From Sandaracinaceae bacterium (GTDB lineage: Bacteria; Myxococcota_A; Polyangia; Polyangiales; Houyiibacteriaceae): DNA of 64,000 bases. Shown here one piece after another: positions 56,620-64,000 of this stretch. The DNA is taken from positions 296,010-360,009 of the forward strand of contig JADJJE010000005.1 in NCBI GenBank assembly GCA_016706685.1, read 5' to 3'. The position numbers and the translations under genes are program-made. The notes beneath the pieces were generated by a model, which was not told the DNA's origin, did no database searches, and worked only from the letters and a program-made list of their open reading frames with translations. The number at the start of each line of letters is the position of its first letter. Position 1 is the first letter of the stretch.

Positions 56620-58644
56620 TCAGGGGCGCAGCACCACCACCAGCCCGCCCGAGGGCCCCAGCGCCACCGGCAGGCTGTCTGCGGCCGTCACGCTGGACGC
56701 GGTCTGCGTGAAGCTGTCGGGCGTGGCCCCGCCCGCGATGACCTCCATGGCGTACGCGCCGTCACCCAGGAACGCGAGGGGCACGCTGAGGTCCACACTG
56801 TCCGTGGTGCTCGTGATGGCCGCCACGTACCAGGTGCTGCCCTTGCGGCGAGCCAACACAGCGTGCGTGCGCGGGTCGCCCGAAAGGAGGCGCGTCTCGT
56901 CCCAGGTGCTGGGCACCTCGCTCATGAACGCCTGCACATACGGGAACGCGGCGAACACGGCGCGGTAGCCCTCGGCCGGGTCGGCGTCGGCGCGGCCACC
57001 GAAGTGCGTGATGCCGGACTCGAAGAGCACCGCCTGGGCCAGGCTGCTGATGTACGGCAGGCCCGCGTCGGCGAGCGCCTCTTGGAACACCACCGGCGTG
57101 TAGTCCATGGAGCCCACCACGTTGCGCGCGAACACGTACATGAGGTGGATGTCCGGGTCCGCCGGCGCCACGGGGAAGCGGTAGAACTCGGCGCCGCGCA
57201 CGGCCTCCACGGTCATGAGGTTGGGGTGCGTGCGCTGCCAGCCCCGCGGCAGCGTGGCGCCGTGGAAGTTCACCATCAGGTGGTGCTCGGCGGCGTCTTC
57301 GAGGATGCCCAGGTACTGCTGGATGCGGTCCTGCTTGTCGCTCTCGAAGAAGTCGATCTTGATGCCGGCCACGCCCCACTCTTCGAGTCGCGCCATCTCG
57401 GCGCGGCGGATGTCGCGGTCCAGCATGCGGTCGCGCGGCGGCTCGGCGCTCACGTTGTGTGGGCCGCCCGAGTTGTACCAGACGTGCACCTGCACCCCGA
57501 GCGCCGCCGCGTCGCTGACCAACTGCGGGATGGCGTCCTCGAACTCCTGCCAGTGCGCGTCGATGAGCATGTGCTCCCAGCCGAACTCGGCTGCGCTGGC
57601 CAGGTACTCGCGCTGCAGCGCCTCGTCGCCGGTGTCCTGCGTGAGCCACGACCAGGCCGCGCGTCCGGGCGTGATCCAGCGGGTGTCGGCGATGGTGCTG
57701 GGCGGGCTCAGGTCGTCCACCAGCGTGGACTCCACCACCGTGCTCAGCTCGCCGGCGATGAGCACGCGCCACGGCGTGCTGAGTGGCAACGTCCCGCTGG
57801 GCAGCACCTCCCCCACCTGCTGCCCTTCGCGCGGCGTGGGGAAGATCATGCTGTAGAGCCCACCCGGCGCGAAGCGACCGAGGCGCGAGGCGCAGTACGT
57901 TCCGTCGAGGTCGGCCTCGGTCAGCAGCACCCAGCCGGCGTCACCCGGGATCTCGAACAGCGTGGGAAACGCCCAGCCCGAGGCGTTGGCCGAGTCGCCC
58001 ACCTGAACGCGCTGGAAGGGCTGCTCGTACACGCCGAGGAAGAGCAGCCCGCTCAGGTCGTAGGGCATCATGAAGCCCGCGCCGGATGTGGGCAGCTGGA
58101 ACGCCGTGTGTTCGGCCTGCACCGTGACGGGCCCGTCGCCCAGCAGCCGGTAGCGAAACGCCGCGCCGTCGTCGTGCACGCGCACGATGAGCTCCAGCTG
58201 CGCGCCGCTCGCGTTGCGGAAGCGCAGCGTGTGCTCGTTGCCGTGGGCCTCCCGCTCGGCGCGCTTGCCCACGATCATGGTGTACGCGTCGTGCACCACG
58301 CGGGTCTCGTCTGCCACGAAGCGCAGGCCATCCACAAAGCCTTCGCTCGTGGTCTCGATGCCGAGCGGGCTGCTGGCCACCAGCGTCTGCCCGTTGCGCA
58401 CCAGCGAGTAGGTCAGGTGGTTGGGCCCGCGCTCGTCGCCAGCGGCCTCCGCGTTCAACACGACGCGCAGCTCGAGCGCTCCGTCGGGTGAGGCCACGGT
58501 CCAGGCGCGGGGGGCCTCCGTGCCGCCGCAGCCCCAGGCCACCGAGGCGATGGCTGCCCCAGCCACTAGGGTGAGCACGAGGGTGAGCTGCGAGCGCCAC
58601 CCTGTGATGGCCACGCGCGCGCCTGAATTCACGGTTCGGAGCAT
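56620..58644 (-). CDS. Glycoside hydrolase family 97 (alpha-glucosidase/alpha-galactosidase-like)
   Basis: 674 residues. The N-terminus is a basic and hydrophobic signal (LTLVLTLVAGAAIASVAWGCG) with a lipobox-like Cys. The GH97 N-terminal domain begins at WTVASPDGALELRVVLN and the TIM barrel contains WEHMLIDAHWQEF and GIKIDFFESDKQ. An Asp at the GIKIDFF position is the nucleophile in retaining GH97 enzymes (alpha-galactosidase type), whereas inverting ones lack it, so a retaining mechanism is likely. TVEAVRGAEF may supply the acid/base. Likely periplasmic or surface. Divergent from a TetR regulator. Confidence 0.88.
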   Translation of the reverse strand: MLRTVNSGARVAITGWRSQLTLVLTLVAGAAIASVAWGCGGTEAPRAWTVASPDGALELRVVLNAEAAGDERGPNHLTYSLVRNGQTLVASSPLGIETTSEGFVDGLRFVADETRVVHDAYTMIVGKRAEREAHGNEHTLRFRNASGAQLELIVRVHDDGAAFRYRLLGDGPVTVQAEHTAFQLPTSGAGFMMPYDLSGLLFLGVYEQPFQRVQVGDSANASGWAFPTLFEIPGDAGWVLLTEADLDGTYCASRLGRFAPGGLYSMIFPTPREGQQVGEVLPSGTLPLSTPWRVLIAGELSTVVESTLVDDLSPPSTIADTRWITPGRAAWSWLTQDTGDEALQREYLASAAEFGWEHMLIDAHWQEFEDAIPQLVSDAAALGVQVHVWYNSGGPHNVSAEPPRDRMLDRDIRRAEMARLEEWGVAGIKIDFFESDKQDRIQQYLGILEDAAEHHLMVNFHGATLPRGWQRTHPNLMTVEAVRGAEFYRFPVAPADPDIHLMYVFARNVVGSMDYTPVVFQEALADAGLPYISSLAQAVLFESGITHFGGRADADPAEGYRAVFAAFPYVQAFMSEVPSTWDETRLLSGDPRTHAVLARRKGSTWYVAAITSTTDSVDLSVPLAFLGDGAYAMEVIAGGATPDSFTQTASSVTAADSLPVALGPSGGLVVVLRP

Positions 58645-58767
58645 GCTGTGACGCTGGCACATGCGCTGACGCGTGTCTGCCACCAACTGTGGGGCACCCC
58701 AGGCGGCCTGCGCCCCGCGAGCCGGGGTGACGTAACGACCGGAGCGACTACACTACCAAGCTGTTCG

Positions 58768-59355
58768 ATGAAGCTGACCGGCCGCCCACGACAATTCGAC
58801 GAGGACCAGGCACTCGAGCGCGCGCTCGAGCTGTTCTCGCAGCGCGGGTATGCGGCCACCAGCATGGCCGACCTGGTGGAGCACACGGGCGTCTCGAAGC
58901 AGAGCCTCTACAACACCTTCGGCGACAAGCGCAGCCTCTTCCTGGCCGCCCTCGACCGCTATTGCGAGCGCAGCGACGCCGGCCTGGCTGGCGAGCTGGC
59001 GCGCGAAGAGGGCTCGGCCTGCGGGCTGCGCAGCCTCTTCCGCCGGCTGGCCAAGGCCATGGGCGGCACCCAGCCGCGCACGTGCCTGGTGGCCGCCACG
59101 TCCATGGAGGTGGGGGCCAGCGACTGTGAGATCTCCGCCCGCGTGCGCGCCCACCTCGAGCGCACCCGCAACCGCTTCGAGACCGCCATCGAAGACTGCG
59201 TGGCCAAGGGAGACCTCACCCACGTGAAGAGCCCGCGCGCCGTGGCCAGCCACCTGACCAACACGCTGAACGGCCTGGGCGTGCTGCGCGGCGGCGGCGC
59301 CACCGACGAAGAGCTCGACGAGGTGGTGGACGTGGCCCTCTCCGTGCTGGAGTGA
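58768..59355 (+). CDS. TetR/AcrR family transcriptional regulator
   Basis: 195 residues from MKLTGRPRQFDED. The N-terminal helix-turn-helix reads ALERALELFSQRGYAATSMADLVEHTGVSKQSLYNTFGDKRSLF, a textbook TetR domain. The C-terminal domain (TCLVAATSMEVGASDCEISARV) matches regulators of the YcdC/AcrR type. It is divergent from the GH97 gene across 123 bp. No clear palindrome was found there, so a link between the two is unproved. Confidence 0.93.
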   Translation: MKLTGRPRQFDEDQALERALELFSQRGYAATSMADLVEHTGVSKQSLYNTFGDKRSLFLAALDRYCERSDAGLAGELAREEGSACGLRSLFRRLAKAMGGTQPRTCLVAATSMEVGASDCEISARVRAHLERTRNRFETAIEDCVAKGDLTHVKSPRAVASHLTNTLNGLGVLRGGGATDEELDEVVDVALSVLE

Positions 59356-59412
59356 GCCGCGCCCAGATCGCCATACTCGGGCTTTGGTTCCGTCTGGTGG
59401 TAGACTAGCGAC

Positions 59413-59640
59413 GTGGACCTCTCCCGCATCACACACGACGCTTCCGTCATGGGCGGCCGCCCATGCATTCGCGGCATGCGCGTCACGGTCGGAACGATTG
59501 TTGGCCTGCTCGCGGCAGGTCGCAGCCGTGAGGAGATCCTCGGCGCCTATCCGTACCTCGAAGACGAAGACATCACGGCGGCGCTCGGATACGCGGCGTG
59601 GCGAGCGCAGGAGTACGAAGTTCCCCTCAAGGCGTCCTGA
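59413..59640 (+). CDS. DUF433 protein (probable antitoxin)
   Basis: 75 residues from the GTG at 59413. The sequence SRITHDASVMGGRPCIRGMRVTVGTIVGLLAAGRSREEILGAYPYLEDEDITAALGYAAWRAQ is the DUF433 pattern (short winged-helix/VapB-like). Such proteins are usually paired with a DUF5615 PIN-like protein, as here; the next gene begins five bases after this stop. Confidence 0.9.
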   Translation: MDLSRITHDASVMGGRPCIRGMRVTVGTIVGLLAAGRSREEILGAYPYLEDEDITAALGYAAWRAQEYEVPLKAS

Positions 59641-59645
59641 GCCGC

Positions 59646-60026
59646 GTGAAGGTACTGCTCGACATGAACCTCTCGCCCGCCTGGGTCGCGTACCTGAGCG
59701 GCATGGGAGTCGAGGCCGAGCACTGGAGCAGAGTCGGCCCTCCAGGTGCACCTGACACCCAGGTGATGGCGTGGGCACGGGACCACCACCAGGTGATCTT
59801 CACCAACGACTTGGACTTCTCGGCGCTGCTGGCCAGCACCCGTGACGCGGGCCCGAGCGTGCTGCAGATCCGTCTCCAGGACCTCATGCCCGTGGCGGTG
59901 GGCGAATTGGTCCTTGGTGTGTTGCGTGCACACGAAGCCGCACTCGAGGCTGGGGCAATCGTCACGGTCGCTGCCAACGGGGCTCGCGTGCGCGTCCTAC
60001 CTCTTGCCGGCGACAGAGGAGAATGA
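59646..60026 (+). CDS. DUF5615 PIN-like protein (probable toxin nuclease)
   Basis: 126 residues from a GTG at 59646, five bases after the DUF433 stop. KVLLDMNLSPAWVAYLSGMG contains the N-terminal acidic residue, and DHHQVIFTNDLDFSALLAST carries the TND-DF motif of the PIN-like DUF5615/Mut7-C fold, expected to bind metal for RNase activity. The pair is a predicted type II toxin-antitoxin module. No toxicity is shown here. Confidence 0.88.
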   Translation: MKVLLDMNLSPAWVAYLSGMGVEAEHWSRVGPPGAPDTQVMAWARDHHQVIFTNDLDFSALLASTRDAGPSVLQIRLQDLMPVAVGELVLGVLRAHEAALEAGAIVTVAANGARVRVLPLAGDRGE

Positions 60027-60048
60027 CGCGGCCGCCCCGGGCGCAGCG

Positions 60049-60795
60049 TCAGAACTTGACGCGGCGCATGACCGCCCGCGGCAGCGCCCGGATGACACCC
60101 ATCACCAACGCCCACGGCGCGGGTGCATAGACCACGGGGGTGCCGCGGTCGATGGCGCGCAGCACGGTTCTGGCCACGGCCTCGGGCTCGCCCGCGAACG
60201 GCGGCGGCTTGAGGCCCTCGGTCATGCCGGTGTTCACGAAGCCGGGCTTCACCGTGACCACCTTCAGGCCCGCGGCGCGGTAGCGGTGGTCGAGGCCCTC
60301 GAGGTAGCTGGAGAGGCCCGCCTTGGACGCCCCGTAGATGACCACCGGCTTGCGCCCGCGCTCACCCGCCACCGAGCTGAACACGCACAGGGTGCCGCCA
60401 CCCTGCGCGAGAAGCCGCTTCCGCGCCCGCTCGCAGAACGCCACCGTGTTGGCGAAGTTCACGGTCACCAGACGCTCCATCAGCGCCTCGTCCTGCTCCA
60501 ACTGCTCCTGGGTGGCGAACAACGCGGCCGTCACGATCACGCAGTCCAGCTTGCCCAGCGCCTTCTCGGCTGCGTCGAGGGCCGCGTCGAAGCCCGCCGG
60601 CTCTTCGAGGTCACAGGTGGCGGTACCCACCTCCATGCGCGCCCCCGTGGGCGCCCGCGCCTCGAGGTCCCGCGCGCTGCGCTCGAGCTCGCGCGTGTCG
60701 CGCCCCAGCAAGAAGAGCTGGTCGCCGCGCTCGGCCAGCTGCCGCGACAGCGCGCGCCCCATGCCCTTGGTGCCACCCAGGATGACGACGTTCAT
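60049..60795 (-). CDS. Short-chain dehydrogenase/reductase
   Basis: 248 residues from MNVVILGGTKGMG; the cofactor motif GGTKGMG binds NAD(P), and catalytic SSVAGERG...YGASKAG supplies Ser, Tyr and Lys of the SDR triad. The last third (VVTVKPGFVNTGMTEGLKPPP) is typical of SDRs with a C-terminal hydrophobic end (ALPRAVMRRVKF). Cytosolic or membrane-associated. Substrate unknown. It lies between the DUF5615 gene and an FGE-like gene, convergent with the former. Confidence 0.92.
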   Translation of the reverse strand: MNVVILGGTKGMGRALSRQLAERGDQLFLLGRDTRELERSARDLEARAPTGARMEVGTATCDLEEPAGFDAALDAAEKALGKLDCVIVTAALFATQEQLEQDEALMERLVTVNFANTVAFCERARKRLLAQGGGTLCVFSSVAGERGRKPVVIYGASKAGLSSYLEGLDHRYRAAGLKVVTVKPGFVNTGMTEGLKPPPFAGEPEAVARTVLRAIDRGTPVVYAPAPWALVMGVIRALPRAVMRRVKF

Positions 60796-60888
60796 GCGCC
60801 GCACCATCGCGCCCCCGCGCGCGCGGCGCAAGCAGCGCGTGGGTGGCCTGCCTTGTGCCCCGTGCGCCCCGGCTGCTACACGTCCCCC

Positions 60889-61794
60889 ATGCGCAGCCGC
60901 CCCTCCCGCGTCGCCCTCCTGAGCCTGCTCGGCTCGCTGGGCATGCTGGGCGCCGTGGCCGGCGCGCGCTCCCAGGCAGAACTCGCGGTGGTGCCGAGCG
61001 ACGTGGTGCTCATGGAGGGCGGCAGCTTCTTCCGCGGGGCCAGCGACCGCGAGCTGCGCGAGGCCTACCAGCTGTGCCTGCTACGCACCCGGGTGGGCGC
61101 CGGCAACGAGCTGCGCTGCTCCGAGCAGCTGTTCGAGCTGGAGTCCCCGCGGCGCGTCATCACGCTGGGGCCCTACGGCATCGACCGCATGGAGGTGAGC
61201 CACGCCCGCTACCGGCGCTGCGTGGCCGCGGGGCAGTGCCTGCCGGCCGGGGTGAGCGCCGACGACACGCGGGTGGGCCAGCCCAACATGCCGGTGGCGG
61301 GCGTGAGCTACCCCGACGCCGAGCGCTACTGCCGCTTCGTGGGCGGGCGCCTGCCCACCGAGAGCGAGTGGGAGCGCGCGGCCGCCGGCACCAGCGGTGC
61401 ACGCCGCTTCCCTTGGGGGCGCCAGTACAACGAGCGCCTGGCCAACCACGGCGACGACGGCCGGCCCGACGCCACCGACGGCTACCGCTACGCCGCCCCG
61501 GTGGACGCCTTCGCGGCCGGCCAGAGCGCCGACGGGCTGCTGAACATGGCGGGCAACGTGTGGGAGTGGACGCAAGACCGCTTCGAATACGAGGGCTATG
61601 GGGGCGGCCCCAGCGTGAACCCGCAGGGCAGTCCCAGCGGCGGGGAGCGGGTGGTGCGCGGCGGCTCCTGGCGCTCGGACGCCTACTCGCTGCGCGTCAC
61701 GCACCGCGTCCCGGTGGGCGAGGGCTCACGCTTTCCGGACCTCGGCTTTCGCTGCGCGTACGACGTCCCCCAGCTCGCAGCCCGGGCCAAGTAG
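60889..61794 (+). CDS. FGE-sulfatase-domain exported protein
   Basis: 301 residues with a signal-like N-terminus. The domain runs from VPSDVVLMEGGSFFRGASD to the end, with MPVAGVSYPDAERYCRFVGGRLPTESEWERAA, NMAGNVWEWTQD and VVRGGSW, the FGE/formylglycine-generating fold. The first catalytic Cys of true sulfatase-modifying enzymes is not visible (the region reads LRVTHRVPVG), while LGFRCAYD is kept, so a structural or binding role is more likely. The product should be periplasmic. Confidence 0.85.
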   Translation: MRSRPSRVALLSLLGSLGMLGAVAGARSQAELAVVPSDVVLMEGGSFFRGASDRELREAYQLCLLRTRVGAGNELRCSEQLFELESPRRVITLGPYGIDRMEVSHARYRRCVAAGQCLPAGVSADDTRVGQPNMPVAGVSYPDAERYCRFVGGRLPTESEWERAAAGTSGARRFPWGRQYNERLANHGDDGRPDATDGYRYAAPVDAFAAGQSADGLLNMAGNVWEWTQDRFEYEGYGGGPSVNPQGSPSGGERVVRGGSWRSDAYSLRVTHRVPVGEGSRFPDLGFRCAYDVPQLAARAK

Positions 61795-61825
61795 CGCCGC
61801 GGCGAGTCGCAGCTACACTGCGGCC

Positions 61826-62809
61826 ATGCCTCGCGCGGACGAAAGCCAAGACGCGACGCCCCCCCAGAGCGACCCGGATGCGGTCGTCGCGCGGTCCGGG
61901 CGTTGCGCCATCGTGGGCCGACCCAACGTCGGGAAGTCCACGCTGCTGAACGCCTTGCTGCGCCAGAAGCTGGCCATCGCCACCCCGCGGCCGGGCACCA
62001 CCCGCTCGGCCATCCTGGGTGTGTACAGCTCGGAAGACCCTCCCACGCAGATCGCCTTCGTGGACACGCCAGGCCTGCACCGCCCCAAGAGCGCCCTCGG
62101 CAAGGTGCTCATCGAGCAGGCCGAGCAGGGCCTCGCCAACGCCGACGTGGTCATCTTCATGACCGAGATCCCCGTCAAGCGTCCGCGCGAGGGCGAGGTG
62201 GAGCTGGTGCGCGAAGACGACATCCGCGTGCTCGAGATGATCCGCGACAGCCAGGCCCCCAAGATCCTCGCGGTCAACAAGGTGGACCTGCTCAAGGACA
62301 AGTCGCGCATGCTGCCGCTGCTGCAGGCCTATCAGCAGCAGATGAGCTTCGACGCGGTGGTGCCCATCTCCGCACGCAAGCGGCTGAACTTCGACGCGCT
62401 GCTGAGCGAGATCCGCAAGCACCTGCCCGTCGGCGCCATGTACGACGACGACTTCTTCACGGACCGCCCGGAGCGCTTCTTCGTGGCCGAGCTCATCCGT
62501 GAGGCCGTCATGAACCAGACGCGCCAAGAGGTGCCGCACGGCGCCGCATCGGTCATCGACGACTACGTGGTGGACGGCGGTCTCGTGCGCATCAAGGCCA
62601 CCATCGTGGTCGAGAAGGCCTCGCACAAGGGCATCGTCATCGGCGCGCAAGGCGCGCGCATCAAGACCATCGGCACCAACGCGCGCCAAGAGATCGAGAA
62701 GCTGCTGGGGCAGAAGGTCTTCTTGGAGCTGTGGGTGAAGGTGATCCCAGGTTGGACCGGCGACCCGAACGAGGCGCGCCGCCTGACCACCGAAGTGGAG
62801 CAATCGTGA
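61826..62809 (+). CDS. era: GTPase Era
   Basis: 327 residues. G1 is GRPNVGKST (31-39), G3 DTPG (80-83), G4 NKVD (151-154) and SAR (182-184). The C-terminal KH domain has VIGAQGARIK (271-280), which binds the 3' end of 16S rRNA during 30S maturation. It has a normal length plus a short N-terminal extension of about 25 residues. The stop overlaps der by four bases (GTGA), giving a two-GTPase operon. Confidence 0.97.
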   Translation: MPRADESQDATPPQSDPDAVVARSGRCAIVGRPNVGKSTLLNALLRQKLAIATPRPGTTRSAILGVYSSEDPPTQIAFVDTPGLHRPKSALGKVLIEQAEQGLANADVVIFMTEIPVKRPREGEVELVREDDIRVLEMIRDSQAPKILAVNKVDLLKDKSRMLPLLQAYQQQMSFDAVVPISARKRLNFDALLSEIRKHLPVGAMYDDDFFTDRPERFFVAELIREAVMNQTRQEVPHGAASVIDDYVVDGGLVRIKATIVVEKASHKGIVIGAQGARIKTIGTNARQEIEKLLGQKVFLELWVKVIPGWTGDPNEARRLTTEVEQS

Positions 62810-64000
62810 GTCGTAAGAGAAGACCCCTGGGCAAAGAGCTGCCCGCCGGCGCCGCGGGCTCGCGGCCCATGGTGGCCATCGTGGGCCGCCCCAACGTGGG
62901 CAAGAGCACGCTCTTCAACCGGCTCGCGGGGCAGCGCATCGCCATCGTGGAAGACATCCCGGGCGTCACCCGGGACCGGCACTACGCCGACTGCTGGGTG
63001 CTGGGCCACGACTACGTGCTCATCGACACGGGCGGCTTCGACCCGGAGAGCGACGACCCCATGCAGGAGGGCATCGCGCGCCACGTGCGCCTGGCGCTCG
63101 ACGAGTGCGACGTGGTCATCTGCGTGGTGGACGCCACCACCGAGCCCATGCCCGCCGACCGCGAGGCCATGAGCCTCCTGCGGCAGGCCGACAAGCCCGT
63201 GATCTACGTGGCCAACAAGGCCGACACGCCGCAGAAGTCGAACGAGGCCACCAGCTACTACGAGCTCGGCATCGACCGGCTGCACAACATCTCCGCGCTG
63301 CACGGGCACGGCTTCGGTGAGCTGAGCGAGTCGCTGGCGGCCGCCCTCCCGGAGCAGGGCGGCCCCACGCTCGACATCGACGAGGACACGCCGCGCGTGG
63401 CCATCATCGGTCGCCCCAACGCCGGCAAGTCCTCGCTGGTGAACCGGCTGCTGGGCGAGGACCGCCAGCTGGTGGACGACCGCCCGGGCACCACGGTGGA
63501 CACCGTGGACTCGCTGCTCGAGGGCGAGACGGGCTCCTTCGTGTTGATCGACACGGCCGGCATCCGCCGCAAGCGGGCCATGCAGAAGGCCAGCACGGTC
63601 GAGACCATGAGCGTCTTCCAGGCCATCCGCGCCATGGAGCGCGCCGACATCGTGGTGGTCATGATCGACGCCAACGAGGGCGTGGGCGAGCAAGACGCCA
63701 AGATCGCAGGCCTGGCCGAGGACCGCGGCTGCGCCATCTTGCTCGCGCTCAACAAGACCGACCTGATGTCGCAAGACGACCAGAAGCAGGCCATGGACCG
63801 CGCCCGCGAGGTGCTGGCGTTCATTCCGTGGGCGCCCATGGTCACGCTCAGCGCCAAGACCGGCAAGGGCGTCAACGTGCTCATCACGCGCGTGGCCGAC
63901 GCCGTGGCCGAGCATCGGAAGCGCATCCCCACGGGCGAGCTGAACCGCTTCTTCGAAGAGGTGCTGGCCACGCACCCGCCGCCCAGCATGGGTGGGCGCG
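62806..64000 (+). CDS. der: GTPase Der (EngA), 3' end outside window
   Basis: The open frame from the GTG at 62806 runs off the window (about 398 codons). Two tandem G domains are clear: first G1 GRPNVGKST near 27-35, G4 NKAD; second G1 GRPNAGKSS after the acidic linker, G4 NKTD and SAK. The start of the KH-like domain (LNRFFEEVLATHPPP) is visible. Der acts in 50S ribosome assembly. It is translationally coupled to era by a GTGA overlap. Confidence 0.96.
   Translation, partial: MSRKRRPLGKELPAGAAGSRPMVAIVGRPNVGKSTLFNRLAGQRIAIVEDIPGVTRDRHYADCWVLGHDYVLIDTGGFDPESDDPMQEGIARHVRLALDECDVVICVVDATTEPMPADREAMSLLRQADKPVIYVANKADTPQKSNEATSYYELGIDRLHNISALHGHGFGELSESLAAALPEQGGPTLDIDEDTPRVAIIGRPNAGKSSLVNRLLGEDRQLVDDRPGTTVDTVDSLLEGETGSFVLIDTAGIRRKRAMQKASTVETMSVFQAIRAMERADIVVVMIDANEGVGEQDAKIAGLAEDRGCAILLALNKTDLMSQDDQKQAMDRAREVLAFIPWAPMVTLSAKTGKGVNVLITRVADAVAEHRKRIPTGELNRFFEEVLATHPPPSMGGR

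Noticed and set aside
58645..58767. TetR operator between GH97 and TetR genes
   Set aside because: Partial dyads around CCGG near 58738 have too many mismatches to call.

Overview
The window is GC-rich DNA coding densely on both strands. It is most likely chromosome from a myxobacterium-type deltaproteobacterium (Myxococcota, Polyangiales/Sandaracinaceae-like). The evidence is the gene content: many secreted lipoproteins with Asp/Gly-rich linkers after the lipobox Cys, MopE-like Cys/Asp motifs, FG-GAP and beta-helix proteins, an AgmX/PglI-type protein and a DUF2378-like protein. This is inferred from families seen by eye; no rRNA gene is present. I see no prophage, insertion sequence, CRISPR array or replication origin.

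Layout. 1-9.2 kb: two exported proteins; a quinone/oxidative-stress type cluster (FMN reductase and pirin, divergent from a LysR regulator whose start codon lies in a palindrome); a patatin; a molybdopterin oxidoreductase; an aldehyde dehydrogenase; a DUF2378-like protein. 9.2-11 kb: a PhoD-like metallophosphatase broken by a 1-nt frameshift. 11-15.2 kb: groES-groEL and a minus-strand translation island (tRNA-Arg(ACG), three tRNA-Ser, tadA, arfB, SRP RNA). 15.3-24 kb: an epimerase, a lipoprotein, a 1473-residue membrane protein that looks like two fused copies of one exported module, and a MopE-like propeller lipoprotein. 24-28.6 kb: recA, comM, a membrane protein, a SPOUT methyltransferase, then tRNA-His, tRNA-Arg and tRNA-Lys closed by a strong terminator.

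28.7-36.3 kb: a small membrane protein, a 5'-truncated DUF2238 remnant, a YjbR-like protein, a cupin, a HEAT-like protein paired with a PD-(D/E)XK nuclease, and two large lipoproteins. 36.4-53.9 kb: katG, a Cys-rich lipoprotein, a PAS protein, several secreted hypotheticals, an intact DUF2238 protein, a beta-helix lipoprotein overlapping a second gene, a STAS-like protein, an FHA/AgmX-like protein, a pectate-lyase-like lipoprotein, an MFS-PlsC fusion with a second 1-nt frameshift, and a DUF465 protein. 53.9-64 kb: an FAD dehydrogenase, a Xre-RES toxin-antitoxin pair with a palindromic operator over its start codon, a GH97 glycosidase divergent from a TetR regulator, a DUF433-DUF5615 pair, an SDR, an FGE-like protein, era, and der running off the end.

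The most distinctive items are the duplicated 1473-residue membrane protein, the two toxin-antitoxin type pairs, the HEAT-like/nuclease pair, and the two single-base frameshifts, which may be assembly errors. I did not find a clearly new multi-gene system. The nuclease pair and the giant protein are the best candidates for unknown biology.
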